Assembly (NCBI GenBank): GCA_001632425.1
Contig: KV425595.1
Coordinates: 1-64,000 of the forward strand
Reading direction: 5' to 3'
Source of the DNA: Neolentinus lepideus HHB14362 ss-1
Taxonomy: Eukaryota > Basidiomycota > Agaricomycetes > Gloeophyllales > Gloeophyllaceae
Length of the DNA: 64,000 nucleotides
The notes beneath the pieces were generated by a model. The model searched no databases. It was not told where the DNA came from and was given only the letters and a program-made list of their open reading frames with translations. A program made the translations under genes and the position numbers. Positions 1-8,653 of this stretch are shown here, in pieces; within the stretch, counting starts at the first letter, position 1, and each line of letters opens with the position of its first letter.

Positions 1-2114
1 ATGACTCGGAACGGTTCGCTGAGTACCCCATTTATCATGACTTGTGTTGTCGCTGTTTTATAAAGGTTCTGGATTATGTTGATAAACTGTTCTGGGAAGC
101 CAAAGTGTTTCATGGTTTCCCAAAGATATTCGTGATCTATTTTGTCATATGCCTTCTCTTGGTCGAGGGCAACAATAACCCCATTAATTTCTTCAGCTTC
201 TGCATAGTCTACAACAATTTGCGCTAATTGGGTTTGGTTTAGGATGGATCTTCCCGGGAGGAAGCCAGCTTGGCTCTCATGAATGATTTTCGTGGCCGCG
301 GTGGTGAGTCGTAGCGCCAGGGCTTTTGTGTATACTTTGTAGTCAGTGTTGAGGAGGGTGATGGGTCTGTAGTTTTCGATGTCCCTCTTATCTTTCTTTT
401 TGTATAGCGGGCACATCCATCCTTCCGTGAACTTTGATTGTGGAGCAATGCCGTGAACTTCTATGTCATTGAAGACTTCAGTCAGTATTTGCAGGATGCT
501 GAAGACAGTTTTGCCCGTGATGGGGTCTCTTTTGGTTGAGTCACGTAGGCTCTTCCACACTTCAACGGATATGCCGTCTAGGCCGGGGGCCTTTCCATTT
601 TTTGATAGCTTGAGGGCGTTGGCCACTTCTTCAGTTGTCATTGGTTCAGTTAGGGGGACTGACTCGGGGGGGGAGAGTCTGACTTTGACGTGACTTAGGA
701 CTGTTTCAGTTGCCACCTCTAGCGCAGCACCTGTGAGGGCTGGGTCTTCAGACTGTATGTCCTCGTGATAGTCACGGGCAAGTTGTGCCATTTCTTCGGT
801 GCGGTTAACGTATATGGGGGGGTTTGACCCTTGCTTTCTCAGGCTGTACATGGTGTCTCGGGGTGACTTAGGCTTGCTCATCGCGGAGAGGAGTTTCCCA
901 GGTGTCCGGCCTTCAGTCCGGACCCGTGCAGACACAGCTCGGCGGTCACGGGTGTGTTTGGTTACCTCCAGTTCCTTGATTTTTTGTCGTAGTTCAGCGT
1001 AGGCTGTATGGTCTGGCTTGTTGTGGTCGAGTGTCTTTTTTAATTGCTTTTTAAGGTGGTTTAGTTGGCCTTCCATGGTGAGTGGGATGATTTTCTTTGC
1101 TCGGGCACGTGTTAGGTTCGAGAGGTCGGTCTTGAAGTCTCTCCACAAGGTCTGTTTGTTGTTGTCTGGGTCCCAATTGTGGGATTTGTCAAGTTCCTCA
1201 AATTTGGCTGTCAGTGAGGTGCCAAGATTTTGTATATCATTAGCAAGAGTTTTGTCTTTTAGTAGGTGGTGTGGGAGCACCCAGCGCCCGGTGCCTACGT
1301 ATGGTGCTACAGGGTCCACAATTCGGACTGAGACTATTCTGTGGTCCGTCGGAATGGGGGGTTCATCAATGTCCCAGTCAAGTGCGTGGTCTAGGATGGG
1401 TTGAGTGACGTATATACGGTCAAGTCGCGAGAGGGAGTGTGTCGAGTGGAACGTGTAGTTTAGGTCATCGGGGTATGTGTGTCTCCATCCATCTTGTAGG
1501 AGAAAGTCTCCTTTGAGCCGGATTAGCTCTTGGACTGCCCTGTTGTTGTCTGGGCGGCTTGGGAATCGGTCCTGGGTGCTCTCAGTGATATTGAAGTCTC
1601 CGAGTACTATGTCGGGATTTGGTAGGTGGTTGTCACGCCATTTTTCCCGGATCTCTCGCCAGAAGCTATGGTTGGCAAGCATTGAGTCATTCGGGGCATA
1701 TACATTTAGTATGGGTAGGGTCAGGGTTGCATGCCATGCAATTGTGAGGAGGGTGGCTCGTCCTGGTATAATGACCTCGATTTTTGCATCATTTACTGGG
1801 ATTATGTCCCTATTTAATACAAATGCTATGCCTGCCGCAGATGATTCCCGCCCGGGTAGGGAGGAGTGGAGGATTTTGAGGCGCTTACCAAATATTTGGT
1901 GTAGGGAGGTGACGTACTCATCTGTCAGGTGAGCCTCCTGGACAGCGAGGATGCCAATTTTTCGTTGTCTCATCATTTGATTAATATGGAACCATTTCCC
2001 GGAGTTGATGTTCCCTCCTCCGGTTCCTTTCATATTTAGAGAAGCTACACGTAAGGATGCTTTTGTTTTCTTTTTTATGTGGATGGTGCGACGCAGTCTG
2101 CATTGATCTCTCAT
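1..2114 (-). CDS. LINE ORF2: endonuclease-reverse transcriptase (partial, runs off left edge)
   Basis: This is a 704-codon open frame with no stop in the window, starting at ATG 2114. The N-terminus has the exonuclease-endonuclease-phosphatase fold: S-L-N-M-K-G-T-G-G-G-N near residue 30, a Q-E-A-H motif, L-G-D-F-N-I (around 1598) and T-D-H-R-I-V. A linker follows, then RT motifs: G-K-A-P-G-L-D-G (around 578), N-Y-R-P-I-T-L-L-N, and motif A around 146 as V-A-L-D-Q-E-K-A-Y-D. Frame agreement was checked at 2114, 1598, 578 and 146. The frame stays open upstream to a stop near 2472 without another ATG, so the start is a choice. The endonuclease nicks the target and the RT copies the RNA at the nick. 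The YADD-type motif C is off the window. Confidence 0.9.
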   Translation of the reverse strand, partial: MRDQCRLRRTIHIKKKTKASLRVASLNMKGTGGGNINSGKWFHINQMMRQRKIGILAVQEAHLTDEYVTSLHQIFGKRLKILHSSLPGRESSAAGIAFVLNRDIIPVNDAKIEVIIPGRATLLTIAWHATLTLPILNVYAPNDSMLANHSFWREIREKWRDNHLPNPDIVLGDFNITESTQDRFPSRPDNNRAVQELIRLKGDFLLQDGWRHTYPDDLNYTFHSTHSLSRLDRIYVTQPILDHALDWDIDEPPIPTDHRIVSVRIVDPVAPYVGTGRWVLPHHLLKDKTLANDIQNLGTSLTAKFEELDKSHNWDPDNNKQTLWRDFKTDLSNLTRARAKKIIPLTMEGQLNHLKKQLKKTLDHNKPDHTAYAELRQKIKELEVTKHTRDRRAVSARVRTEGRTPGKLLSAMSKPKSPRDTMYSLRKQGSNPPIYVNRTEEMAQLARDYHEDIQSEDPALTGAALEVATETVLSHVKVRLSPPESVPLTEPMTTEEVANALKLSKNGKAPGLDGISVEVWKSLRDSTKRDPITGKTVFSILQILTEVFNDIEVHGIAPQSKFTEGWMCPLYKKKDKRDIENYRPITLLNTDYKVYTKALALRLTTAATKIIHESQAGFLPGRSILNQTQLAQIVVDYAEAEEINGVIVALDQEKAYDKIDHEYLWETMKHFGFPEQFINIIQNLYKTATTQVMINGVLSEPFRV

Positions 2115-2829
2115 TGACTGTGTAATGAATGGGAGGTCATCTGGGTCAGAGTGTGGGGTTTCCGTACACTCTGTGTGCTCATCGTGTCCGAGAGCATTGC
2201 CTGGCGGGGTCCCAGGCGCTCGCTGGTGGGCGAGGGATTGATTAGAGGGGCAGGGGACCACCTCTGGTCCGTCACCGATCTCCTGCGCCTCGTCCTCGGA
2301 GGTGTTATTGACGGCATAGTTTGCACCTCCTCGAGATACGTGGAGGCTTGCCTGTTGCCGAAGTAATACACCTGGTGAAGAGTTAATGTTAGTTCCCGCT
2401 GCTGCTTTGATGTCCCCCGCCGTACAGCAATCCAGAGAGGTAAGGAGTGAATACCTGCACTCCACAGGTGGCTATGTCTACGCTACTATACCCATATCCG
2501 CCCGACCGGGCTATGGATTGTTCACGGAGACTTCAGCTTCTCAGCACGGCACGCCAAGACCTAAATAGGTCGCCGTTTGTGCCCGGTTTACAACCAGGCA
2601 TGCAGCTTACTTGCTTTCCTGTCCCGAAATGGTCAGTAAATGTGGGCAAGTAATTGTGCTGCTAGTGGTTCGGGCACTATTCTTTGGACTTATGGTGGGA
2701 TATCGCATCGGTGTATTATAGTACGTATGATACCTTACATCACTAAGTTTGGTTATCAATATTTTACGCGCGCAGGCGAGTGGAAGCAAGTTCGTAGACG
2801 GTGTGCGTGAAAGTCCAAGATTAGTGCTG
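2115..2829 (-). other. LINE intercistronic region between ORF1 and ORF2
   Basis: About 715 bp separate the ORF1 stop from the ORF2 ATG. The ORF2 frame is open back to about 2472 but has no ATG there, so roughly 120 upstream codons could only be read by non-AUG start, frameshift or splicing. The stretch from 2472 to 2829 has stops in this frame and I see no further gene in it. Confidence 0.6.
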
Positions 2830-4152
2830 TTAGGCCCGTCCTCTCCCACGTCGGTTAGCTCGCCCACCTCTGTCATTGCGGCGCGGGTTTTTGTTGTTGC
2901 CCGGCGTAGCGTGGTGGGACTTGGTCTGTTTTGGGGCACGGTCGGGGCCTTCGAGGATTTCGGCTATAGCGTTTTCGGGGGCAAGTAGGAAGTCACCCAC
3001 TCTGCTAGCTGCGGTAGGCGCAGGCACAGGAGGTGCATTTGATTCCTCAGGTGGGGGTCCCAGCCATCCAGGAGTGAGGGGGAGCGGGCAAAGGCCAGAT
3101 GGGTGGTCTGCGCCATGGCACCTGGTGCAGTGGAAGGGGGCGCGGAAAGTGCCATGGCCAAAGAACGAGTGTCGGTAGGATTGTTTTGAGAATACTTTGA
3201 CAAGCGCGTCGCGGTGCGAGGGATTGTATGTTGGCAGTTTCCCATATACATTTGCGGTCGGGCGTTCAGTTCCACCTGGGCCTCGGGTTGGGATAATGTC
3301 TATCCGGATCGAGTGGAGGAACGTGTCTACTAGGATCTGTGTATTAATAGTAGCATAGTATGGGTCTTGAGCAGCGTAGCGTAGGACTTCCTGACGGACC
3401 TCGTCCCGTTGTAGGATTGAGATCACCACACTGCGCAGGTGCTGAGAGTTGTCCGTTGAGAAGTCCACCAGGCTCAGGAGGTATGATTCCAGGGGAAGGT
3501 GGGGTGAGAGTGGCTGGAAGATTATCGTGAGGGTAGTCGTGCACAGGACTTGCATATCCAAGAGTCTCTGGGTCTGGGCTGGTTGGAGACCCCACCCGAG
3601 GATGCCGAAGGGACCAAGAGCGAGGAACTGTGGGGTAGTGCTAGCAGGCTGCGGGGGGCTCACGCCGACGTCATCTGGTGTTATCCCGAGATACTGGCCT
3701 ATGACGCTGCGAATTTCTTTTGACTTCGAGAATGTCAACCGGGCGTCCATAACGCCAAGGTCATATATGAACATGATTACTGCAGTCATCGGGTCGACCA
3801 CCTCCCACTCCCTGACCTGGTCCGCACGGAGGTTGAGGAGTGGTCCCCATGCGGAGCGGAGACGGGGCATGGCCCAACCCTCCGCAGGCCGGGGGGTGTG
3901 CGTCAGGATGGGGGAGCCCTGGGTACCTTGCCCGAGTACAAGAGGCGGCATGCCTTGGTCCGGGGTAGGTGTGTGTTCTTGCTCGTGTGTGCTGGCATCC
4001 GCTAAGGCGTCTGCGGGGTGGTCGTGTATGTTGGCCGGGTTCGCGTTCGTGTGGTGTACATTCGCATGGTGTGGTGCATGCATGGACGCGTTTACACCTG
4101 TTCTGGGATTGGACGATGGACCAGGCGTTGGGCCTCGGCTGCGAGAGGTCAT
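2830..4152 (-). CDS. LINE ORF1: gag-like protein with CCHC zinc knuckle
   Basis: The protein has 440 residues. The N-terminal 60 residues are rich in H, N, A and P. The middle is globular, and a single zinc knuckle C-x2-C-x4-H-x4-C (C-T-R-C-H-G-A-D-H-P-S-G-L-C) lies near residue 350. It is followed by a Pro-rich stretch and a basic R/G/N tail. LINE ORF1 proteins bind element RNA and form the ribonucleoprotein, and this layout fits that role. The start codon overlaps the stop of the upstream ORF as ATGA (4149-4152), which suggests coupled termination-reinitiation rather than its own cap-dependent start. Confidence 0.82.
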   Translation of the reverse strand: MTSRSRGPTPGPSSNPRTGVNASMHAPHHANVHHTNANPANIHDHPADALADASTHEQEHTPTPDQGMPPLVLGQGTQGSPILTHTPRPAEGWAMPRLRSAWGPLLNLRADQVREWEVVDPMTAVIMFIYDLGVMDARLTFSKSKEIRSVIGQYLGITPDDVGVSPPQPASTTPQFLALGPFGILGWGLQPAQTQRLLDMQVLCTTTLTIIFQPLSPHLPLESYLLSLVDFSTDNSQHLRSVVISILQRDEVRQEVLRYAAQDPYYATINTQILVDTFLHSIRIDIIPTRGPGGTERPTANVYGKLPTYNPSHRDALVKVFSKQSYRHSFFGHGTFRAPFHCTRCHGADHPSGLCPLPLTPGWLGPPPEESNAPPVPAPTAASRVGDFLLAPENAIAEILEGPDRAPKQTKSHHATPGNNKNPRRNDRGGRANRRGRGRA

Positions 4153-5069
4153 AGGTGCAGCCTGGTAGGTGGCTGCCTGGCCAATAGATGGCCTTGGGCC
4201 GTCTTGGTAGGGTTGGTTAGTTGGGGATGGGCGACGGTGGGTGAGTGGGACTCACCGTGCATCACCCGGTGGGGGGAGTCTTCAGCTTGATGGTCTAGCT
4301 GTATACGCATCTCACTGTTAGGCGAGTGGTCCTCCCATAGACGCTTCTTGCTCCGCATAAGTGATGGCTCGTCCATCGCGGGGGATGGAGAGCTAGGGGT
4401 GGGCGATATCTCGTCCATGTTCTGGTCCGCGTCCAGAGCCGAGCTATAAGAGGCAGCTAGGGCTTCAGTAGCGGCACTGATACCGGCAAGGGACGCTCCA
4501 GGTGGCGCGAGGCTGGAGTTGTCGATGGAAGACATTGACATGTCGCTTGATGTATGGTCGTCGGGTGTGCGGCCCCTTGCACCAAAAAGGGAGCCTGTTG
4601 CGCCGGGGGTGGGCAGCCGGGGCTCAGAGGGGGGGACAGTGGCGGTGACGTTCGGGGCAGGGGGGGAGCGGGCGCGGTTTTTACCCTTTTTGTTCCTGGT
4701 CACGATGGTGAATCCATCCTCGGGGGGAGCACCTTTCGTGGTTTTGGGTTTGAGGTAGGCGGGGATGCGGATGGTTGGGGTGTTGGAGGCCGTGGTCGCT
4801 GGCACCCGAGGGGGGAGCTGGGGGAATTCGGTCATGGAGTCTAGATCAGGCGTAGGAGATCGGGAGGAGGGGGTGCTGTTGGCAGATGAGCGTTCGGTTT
4901 GCATCTCGAGGACGGGTTGGCTTAGTTGGGCGTATAGAGTTTTTTCGTGGGTTGCGGTGAACGTGTAGTTTCGCGTGTGGGTATATATGAGGGGGGTCAG
5001 TATTGTAAATTCCGTTGTGATTGGAGGTGAGTGACGCACTTCGTTCTCCGTCTCGGTGCCTAGTTCCAT
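4149..5069 (-). CDS. LINE first ORF, gag-like / unknown (306 aa)
   Basis: This 306-residue frame lies directly upstream of the zinc-knuckle ORF and overlaps it by 4 nt. It is low-complexity, rich in S, P, T and acidic residues. A short basic patch D-G-F-T-I-V-T-R-N-K-K-G-K-N-R-A-R near residue 115 resembles motifs at the start of fungal LINE ORF1 proteins. I recognise no enzymatic domain. It may be the N-terminal half of an ancestral single ORF1 split by a frameshift, or a separate reading frame that feeds translation of the next one. It is plausible as coding because it is long, uninterrupted and precisely overlapped. Confidence 0.6.
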   Translation of the reverse strand: MELGTETENEVRHSPPITTEFTILTPLIYTHTRNYTFTATHEKTLYAQLSQPVLEMQTERSSANSTPSSRSPTPDLDSMTEFPQLPPRVPATTASNTPTIRIPAYLKPKTTKGAPPEDGFTIVTRNKKGKNRARSPPAPNVTATVPPSEPRLPTPGATGSLFGARGRTPDDHTSSDMSMSSIDNSSLAPPGASLAGISAATEALAASYSSALDADQNMDEISPTPSSPSPAMDEPSLMRSKKRLWEDHSPNSEMRIQLDHQAEDSPHRVMHGESHSPTVAHPQLTNPTKTAQGHLLARQPPTRLHL

Positions 5070-5755
5070 GTGATGGGTGGTTTATGGTCTTTGGGTAGCG
5101 TCGTGTGTGATGTGTTGGGTCTCGGCCTTGGTGTGTCTGTGTTTCAGTGTTAGGATGTGTATGCGGAGCATGACGGGATAGGTACGGTTTGGCAGTCTGT
5201 GGGCGTTCAAGGTGTGGGTGGATCACTTTGGGTACTAGGGATATAGGGTACTCACGTAAGGTGTGTCGATTTTGGAGTTTGTGGGGTGTCGAATGACCAT
5301 CTCAGAAGGCCGGGGAGTGCGGAGGGTAGTGCGTCGCGGGGTTTATCGGGGGGTAGGCGAGGTTGTTCGAGGTTATTTGAGTGTTGTGGGGCGCCGTACT
5401 CGTCGGTAGTTGCTTTGCGTAGGGTGTTATGCGTTCGGCGTGGTTTATTGTTGTTCATTTGGCATTATTTGTACTCTGTGGCCATATTCGGTCCGGGGTC
5501 CCTGGTCGGTACTTTTCGTCGTCTTAGACGATGGGGACCATGTGTGCTGTGTGTGTATAGGCATCGTGTGTAGGATTGCGTTCTCGTTATGTCTGGAGGG
5601 GGTTGGGTGCGATATAGTCATATATGTGTATGTGGAGGTGTCTGGTAGACTGAACACGGTGGTTCGGGCGAGTTGCCCAGCCGGCAGGCTGTGGTCGTCG
5701 GTGGTGACGACTGTATCGCCTGGGGTAGGCGTCGTGGTGCGGCTAGTGGATTGAA
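5070..5755 (-). other. Probable LINE 5' leader
   Basis: This stretch is G/T-rich on the plus strand (C/A-rich in the element's sense) and holds only short, unsupported frames. By position it should contain the element's internal promoter and 5' UTR. No repeat units, tRNA or host gene were recognised. Confidence 0.4.
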
Positions 5756-5760
5756 CTTAC

Positions 5761-6099
5761 CTTCTGCGATGTCCTGAGGATAATCGGGTTCCAGCACCGC
5801 GTTCCTGCCATTTTCCAGTTTTCGATGGTGGTCAAATAATGCGAATTTCTTACGCAGAATCTCATGAGTGCTCGTCATCGCTCAAGTTGAAGTCTGCGTC
5901 TCAAGATGCATTTGAAGATGCATTTGAACTTACATCGAGCGCAGCCAGATGGTATGATGGTCGAGCTCCCATCAACAAACATATTTGCCGAGACTCTAAT
6001 TGCCGGTGCGCCGTTTGGACTTAGCGAAATCTCAATGTCCGCTCGATGCTTGTATGGGGGACTCTGTTTCATAGCACACCACAGGCACCAAATTGCCAC
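5761..6099 (-). other. Possible host exons on the minus strand beside the LINE
   Basis: Two short minus-strand frames end at good splice donors. The frame from 5878 ends at 5761 in AAG|GTAAGTTC, and the frame from 6099 ends near 5947 in GAT|GTAAGTTC. Both look like exons of a small spliced gene, but I recognise no family and could not join them with certainty. The second donor falls a few bases from the supposed 5' end of the LINE, so the element may sit in an intron of this gene. The direct duplication of AGATGCATTTGA around 5905-5930 is next to it. Treat as tentative. Confidence 0.25.
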
Positions 6100-6552
6100 A
6101 TCAGGTCATCAGTGATATTTTGGACAAGGTAAAAGTCCGAATGATGACAGCTAGTATATGTATATGTACGGCAGTGCTTTCAGGCCTAATGTACATGGGC
6201 ATACATACAATGCTGATGGAGGACTTCCAAAGCGGGGACAAGGATATGTAACATAAGTAAATGTCTTACGGTACATTTGTAATCAAATGCAAGACTTCCA
6301 GCCGTCTGCAAACACTTATAGGACAACCGCAGCTCTTCTAGTCGTGGTGCAAAGCCTTATAAGGCCTTACGAGGTGGCGTCGGACTTGTCTTTCCTTATA
6401 AGTTCTACAACGCCATAACAGATCAAAGCCAAATCTGTGATGACAAGTCCACAGCTCTGTCTACTGCATCCACATCGCCCGTGCTCGTCTCGGTGACTAC
6501 ATAGCTGAAATCTACCAGCACCCTCTATTGCCTCGATTGTGGGACATCTGTA
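6100..6552. other. Intergenic, SDR promoter side
   Basis: No supported gene was found. The stretch upstream of the SDR start codon at 6553 presumably holds its promoter, but I see no clear TATA element or repeat. Confidence 0.5.
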
Positions 6553-7986
6553 ATGGTGGTTCAAGTACTCTGGAGTGCGGTAAATGCAATAATTCCCAAA
6601 GGCTACTACTGGCATGTTGCGATTAGCGTGCTGGCCATCGTAATTGTGCATGCATTCGCTCAAGGTCGTACAACGAATCGCGAGCGTGATCTCCATGCTC
6701 GTGTTATACTTGTCACTGTCAGTACCTAAGGCAGCTCCTTAATTATGTACTGAAAGGATGCGGAACTTAAGGGCGGCTTCACCCCGCTAGGATTGACACT
6801 TCTCCAGGCGTTAGCGCAACGCGGCGCTCATATTATTGCATTATCACCTGAGCCGGTGGACTCCTTCCAGACAGAGACGTTCATAGACCTGTTACGGTCG
6901 ACGACATCAAATGAGCAGATCTATGCGGAAGAATGTGACCTGTCGTCGCCAGAGTCCATTCGGGCATTCTGCACGCGTTTCCTCACAGGCCAGGAAACTC
7001 GGCTCGACGCCATCCTCTTCGCACATGAGTACCAGCACGTAGGTTCCCTATTTGCCGCCAAAAGTACTGCAGAGGCCTTGGAACACCAACGGCAGTCCGG
7101 CTCCATGGCAACCTTCCTAATGACCACGCTCCTACTTCCCGTCCTCCTCACTGCCCCGGTCGAGCGGGACATCCGCATCATCAACATTGTGAACCCTTTC
7201 TACGCAGCCGCAGTGCCGGTCTTTTCTCCTTCAGTTACTTCGCCGCCGTCCACCTCGACTCTCCTGCGTGAGGGCTGGCGCGCGCTGCGGCAGATAGTCC
7301 TGACGCGCCACCTACAACGCGTGCTGGATGCGCTGCCGTCGGGCGCGCAGGTCCCCACTACAGATGAGAGTAGCACGGTCCCGGTCGTTAGTGATAAAGC
7401 ACAGCGCTCGAACATCGTGGCCGTGTCCGTTTCGCCTGGCATCAGCAGGGCAGACACTATCGCGGGATTGCTGGGTGCCCACGTGGGATCCAATCGTTCC
7501 ACCTCTGGACTGATATTGTGAGTGTACACTGTCTTGTCGTAGAATCCTGCATTTATCCTGAGCGCCGAATCCAGGTACATGTTACTCCAACCTCTCCTTC
7601 GTCTTATAACGAAGTCGCCTTACGCCGCGATGCAAAGTGCCCTGCACGCTCTCTTCCTCCCGACTCCTTACAAGGAACATTCATCCGAGGCTCAGCTCAC
7701 AGAGGTCCTGAAACCCGGCGCCCTCTATTCGGAGTGTGCTGTGGTCATTCTCCGTGTACCGCCGCTGCCTGAGGCTGAGAAGGAGAAGCTCGGGTTGAAA
7801 GTGGAAGCTGAAGCTGGGAAGCAGGGGGAAGTGAAAGACGATGGGGAGATGGGCGGGCAAGATGTAGGCAGGGTGGTCTGGGAAGGATTTGAGGAATCAT
7901 TGAAGCGCTGGGAAGCTTCTGTCTCTTTGAGAGATGAGAAGTCTGGAAGTGTTACGCCCCCTTCTGTCGATACCCCTAATACATGA
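6553..7986 (+). CDS. Membrane-anchored short-chain dehydrogenase/reductase (SDR) family protein
   Basis: Three exons, 6553-6717, 6772-7517 and 7575-7986, give 440 residues with matching phases (introns of 54 and 57 nt). Residues about 18-36 form a hydrophobic anchor. The Rossmann glycine motif T-G-G-F-T-P-L-G spans the first splice junction (residues 55-62), followed by beta-2 and an acidic-turn region typical of NAD(P)-binding SDRs. The usual Y-x3-K catalytic pair is not evident where expected: after I-I-N-I-V-N-P-F-Y the chain continues with no Lys four residues on. The protein may therefore be a divergent or regulatory SDR, in the style of fungal membrane SDRs of unknown substrate. The C-terminus is Glu/Lys-rich. 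A decayed copy of the 3' end lies at 13440-13640. Confidence 0.82.
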
Positions 7987-8653
7987 CAGAATCTCTAGTC
8001 CCATCATGGTGGTCAATCATGAAAGCATGTTGTTTCATGTTCTGGTTTTGCACAGTCCAGCATACGTAGCTGCCTTACCGGAAGGAAAGGACCTCGGAAG
8101 CACTACAGGGCCGACGGAGAGTTCGACCGGCCGTGATCGCAACACTTTCGGTCATGTCATCGCTGCTAAGTTGAACGTCCGCCTCCACCTTTGGAACATC
8201 CCTCCAAATGCTCGAGCACTCTGATACTGTCCAAAGTGTGGCATATATATCACCTCAAGCGCTGCCGTGTTCTCCTCTCAGTCATACTCGCGGTCTTCTA
8301 CTCAGTTTAGTTGCAGATCACGTTGAAGTATTGAAGCGATAAACGTTACGTTGCTAAAGGCTCCTTCGACAGATGTTTCACATGAAGCAGGGCGAAGTTC
8401 TGACATGGCCTCGACGACACCCACCTTTCGTCGATTAGCTTGGTGTGCAGGGCTTAAGTTATGTCTGGCGAAGCACTACAATAGACGAACAAGAAGAAAC
8501 TTTGGACTTTCTGTTATACACGCCGTGCTGACTACTGAACTGTACGAGTACTAGAGAGTATTACAAGTGCATTGCACTCCAGCCTTCCCCATGAAGTCAG
8601 TCCTCTCCGAGATACACAATAGATGCCGGACTCCTGTCACATGCCAGTGGGTG
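7987..8653. other. Intergenic between convergent SDR and Hsp70-like gene A
   Basis: This holds the 3' flanks of the SDR gene and of Hsp70-like gene A. No supported coding frame, repeat or RNA gene was found. Part of it resembles sequence around 13600-13700 weakly, in line with the cassette duplication. Confidence 0.5.

Larger units (their letters stand above)
1..5755 (-). mobile_element. Non-LTR retrotransposon (LINE, Tad/I-like), 3' end outside window
   Basis: The minus strand carries a long element read from about 5755 down past position 1. It has two gag-like ORFs (4149-5069 and 2830-4152), then an ORF with an apurinic-type endonuclease followed by a reverse transcriptase (2114 to beyond the left edge). 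A CCHC zinc knuckle, an N-terminal endonuclease and no visible LTR or integrase are known features of Tad1/I-clade LINEs. The ORFs are open over their whole visible length, so the copy may be young. The 5' limit at about 5755 is inferred from a spliced-looking exon directly beyond it. The RT catalytic core, 3' tail and target-site duplication lie outside the window. Confidence 0.88.

Noticed and set aside
6367..6696. 109-codon minus-strand frame with several Cys
   Set aside because: It lies antisense to exon 1 and promoter of the SDR gene, whose anchor and glycine motif are convincing.
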